Of a stretch of DNA of 64,000 bases, positions 62,898 to 64,000 are shown in pieces (position 1 is the stretch's first letter; each line of letters begins with the position of its first letter). The position numbers were made by a program, and so were the translations under genes. The notes beneath the pieces are model-generated. The model was not told the origin of the DNA and searched no databases. It saw only the letters and a program-made list of their open reading frames with translations. Origin of the DNA: Straminergon stramineum (lineage: Eukaryota > Streptophyta > Bryopsida > Hypnales > Calliergonaceae); the NCBI GenBank assembly GCA_963920665.1, contig OY987270.1, positions 20,114,019 to 20,178,018 on the forward strand, given 5' to 3'.

Positions 62898-63233
62898 TTT
62901 GGAAGAATTGATAGTGGACATAATAGGGTACTACAAAAACAGGTCCCTTCAATTTAAATTTTTTTATTTGCATTAGTTTTCAGCTTCAAAGTACAGTACA
63001 ATGTTTGTAAATTTATTGAAGGGGAATATCCAAGATGCAGAAAATTTGATGCTTCTCCTACATGTAAGAAGTGCAATAATGATTAGGTATTGAAAGTGAA
63101 TATACAAGATATGACAAATTTGAAGCTTCTCATACATTTGAATTGAAGGTGCCGTACATCATTGGATCTAATTTTGCATGAAGATAAATTTTTGTCACTA
63201 CTCTATACTTCAATTCATACACCTTTATCATAG

Positions 63234-63365
63234 GAAACTCATATTGGGTTGCTGGTGTTAAAATTCCTAGTGAATCTCACTTTTCCTGGTGTGTAATACA
63301 TTGGGAACACTTGGAAAAGTAAGATTCACTAGGAATTTTAACACCAAGAATCCAATATGAGTTTC
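63234..63365. repeat. Long foldback hairpin, 53-bp arms and 26-nt loop
   Basis: The left arm 63234-63286 (GAAACTCATATTGG ... CACTTTTCC) and the right arm 63313-63365 are reverse complements at 49 of 53 positions, with mismatches clustered near one end and one near the loop. No coding content. It could be a small foldback transposon or, if transcribed, a small-RNA precursor. It begins about 340 bp after the LPP stop codon. Confidence 0.8.
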
Positions 63366-63414
63366 TTGTGTATCAAATATACATGTTGAGACTAGAATTG
63401 GGCTTCATCCATCT

Positions 63415-63645
63415 TTAACCCTTAAATGTCAAAGCGGACATTTTGTGTCTGATGAATGACAAAGAATCTCTCTATATAGGATAGAACTACAACTATTCAT
63501 CCTTCAAATTGTTTTCACAAAGGGGAGATCTTCTACAATACTTTAACCTCCAATGAGTATTTTTTATTTTTTTTAATGTAGATGATGTCACATAGTTCCA
63601 AAAGGGTTGATTTTCACGGTCACTAGTCTAAACTTTAAGGGTTAA
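63415..63645 (+). mobile_element. 231-bp TTAA MITE, copy 3
   Basis: It starts TTAACCCTTAAATGTCAAAG and ends AGTCTAAACTTTAAGGGTTAA in part; both TTAA ends are present. It aligns throughout with 8328-8558 and 25403-25633 and has the same length. An extra GGGTTAA after the right end (to 63652) repeats the terminus. Confidence 0.85.
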
Positions 63646-63652
63646 GGGTTAA

Positions 63653-64000
63653 TGTTTAGTTGCATTAGAATCTTCTTTAAATTGATGGCAAGAATAAAAG
63701 AAAATTGTCCAATTAACAAAGTTGTCCTCTCCAATAGACAATTACAGATGCTAATAAAAGAGTAGCTCCCCCAACTAGAACACTCAAAGGAACTCTTGTA
63801 TCAGTATTTTGCATTCCTCATATACACATGGTCAAAGATTTAATTCTCCTCCCACTAATGTAATTGTGCCTATTTCAGACACTTATAGAATTAAGTATAT
63901 TAATTCCAAGTATTAACCCTAGAAGGATGCCAACTTGTGACCAAGGTAGTCACTAAAAAATGATCTGATTTTTGGACCAATAGGAGCATTCTTCATTTCA
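63653..64000. other. Window end, nothing recognised
   Basis: AT-rich DNA with no coding frame or element boundary identified. Confidence 0.3.

Overview
This window is nuclear DNA from a green land plant. Six split genes with plant-type products lie in long AT-rich stretches full of transposon relics. Five of the six have GT-AG introns inside the CDS, and four have telobox-like AAACCCTA motifs upstream. The products include a plastid-type peptide deformylase and cytosolic ribosomal proteins whose sequences look closest to plant forms. The lineage cannot be fixed from sequence alone. The divergent gene ends (for example a large ribosomal subunit protein ending ...SPVRIY) and the diversity of small DNA transposons would suit a non-flowering plant such as a bryophyte, but this is a weak inference. 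No prokaryotic, CRISPR, organellar or viral gene module is seen.

Layout. 1-8327: no convincing gene; short tandem repeats and the first copy of a TTAA-flanked element. 8328-8558: a 231-bp miniature element just upstream of PDF1B (9331-12098, +, 6 exons). 12552-15457: two more TTAA elements. 16547-16771: DSS1 (+, intronless CDS). 18678-19255: a PIF/Harbinger-type MITE. 21678-23124: RPL10A (uL1, +, 4 exons). 24548-26657: a transposon cluster, with a 5'-truncated LINE with 17-bp target duplications next to a 231-bp TTAA element, a dispersed repeat and a 523-bp TTAA element. 29359-33920: a TRAIP-like RING-H2 ubiquitin ligase (+, 11 exons). 36772-36926: a CACTA-type MITE. 39378-42131 (-): a decayed hAT-superfamily transposase-like gene carrying a 762-bp CACTA-like element. 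44551-45440 and 48916-49221: repeats and CATTAG-ended MITEs. 49991-51170: one TTAA element nested in another. 51957-53724 (-): RPL4 (uL4, 3 exons). 56796-57239: a second Harbinger-type MITE. 58772-62897 (+): a lipid phosphate phosphatase (7 exons). 63234-63645: a long hairpin and a third 231-bp TTAA element.

The genes are ordinary housekeeping genes: protein maturation in plastids, proteasome/BRCA2 cofactor, two 60S ribosomal proteins, genome-stability E3 ligase, and phosphatidic acid turnover. They form no operon or pathway.

The least expected content is a set of non-autonomous elements (231, 249, about 525, 646 and about 930-946 bp). All are bounded by TTAA followed by CCCCTAAAYGC-type inverted termini. 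In one place an element sits inside the terminus of another with an exact TTAA duplication. This pattern is typical of piggyBac-type transposition, which is little known in land plants. No transposase for it is present in the window.
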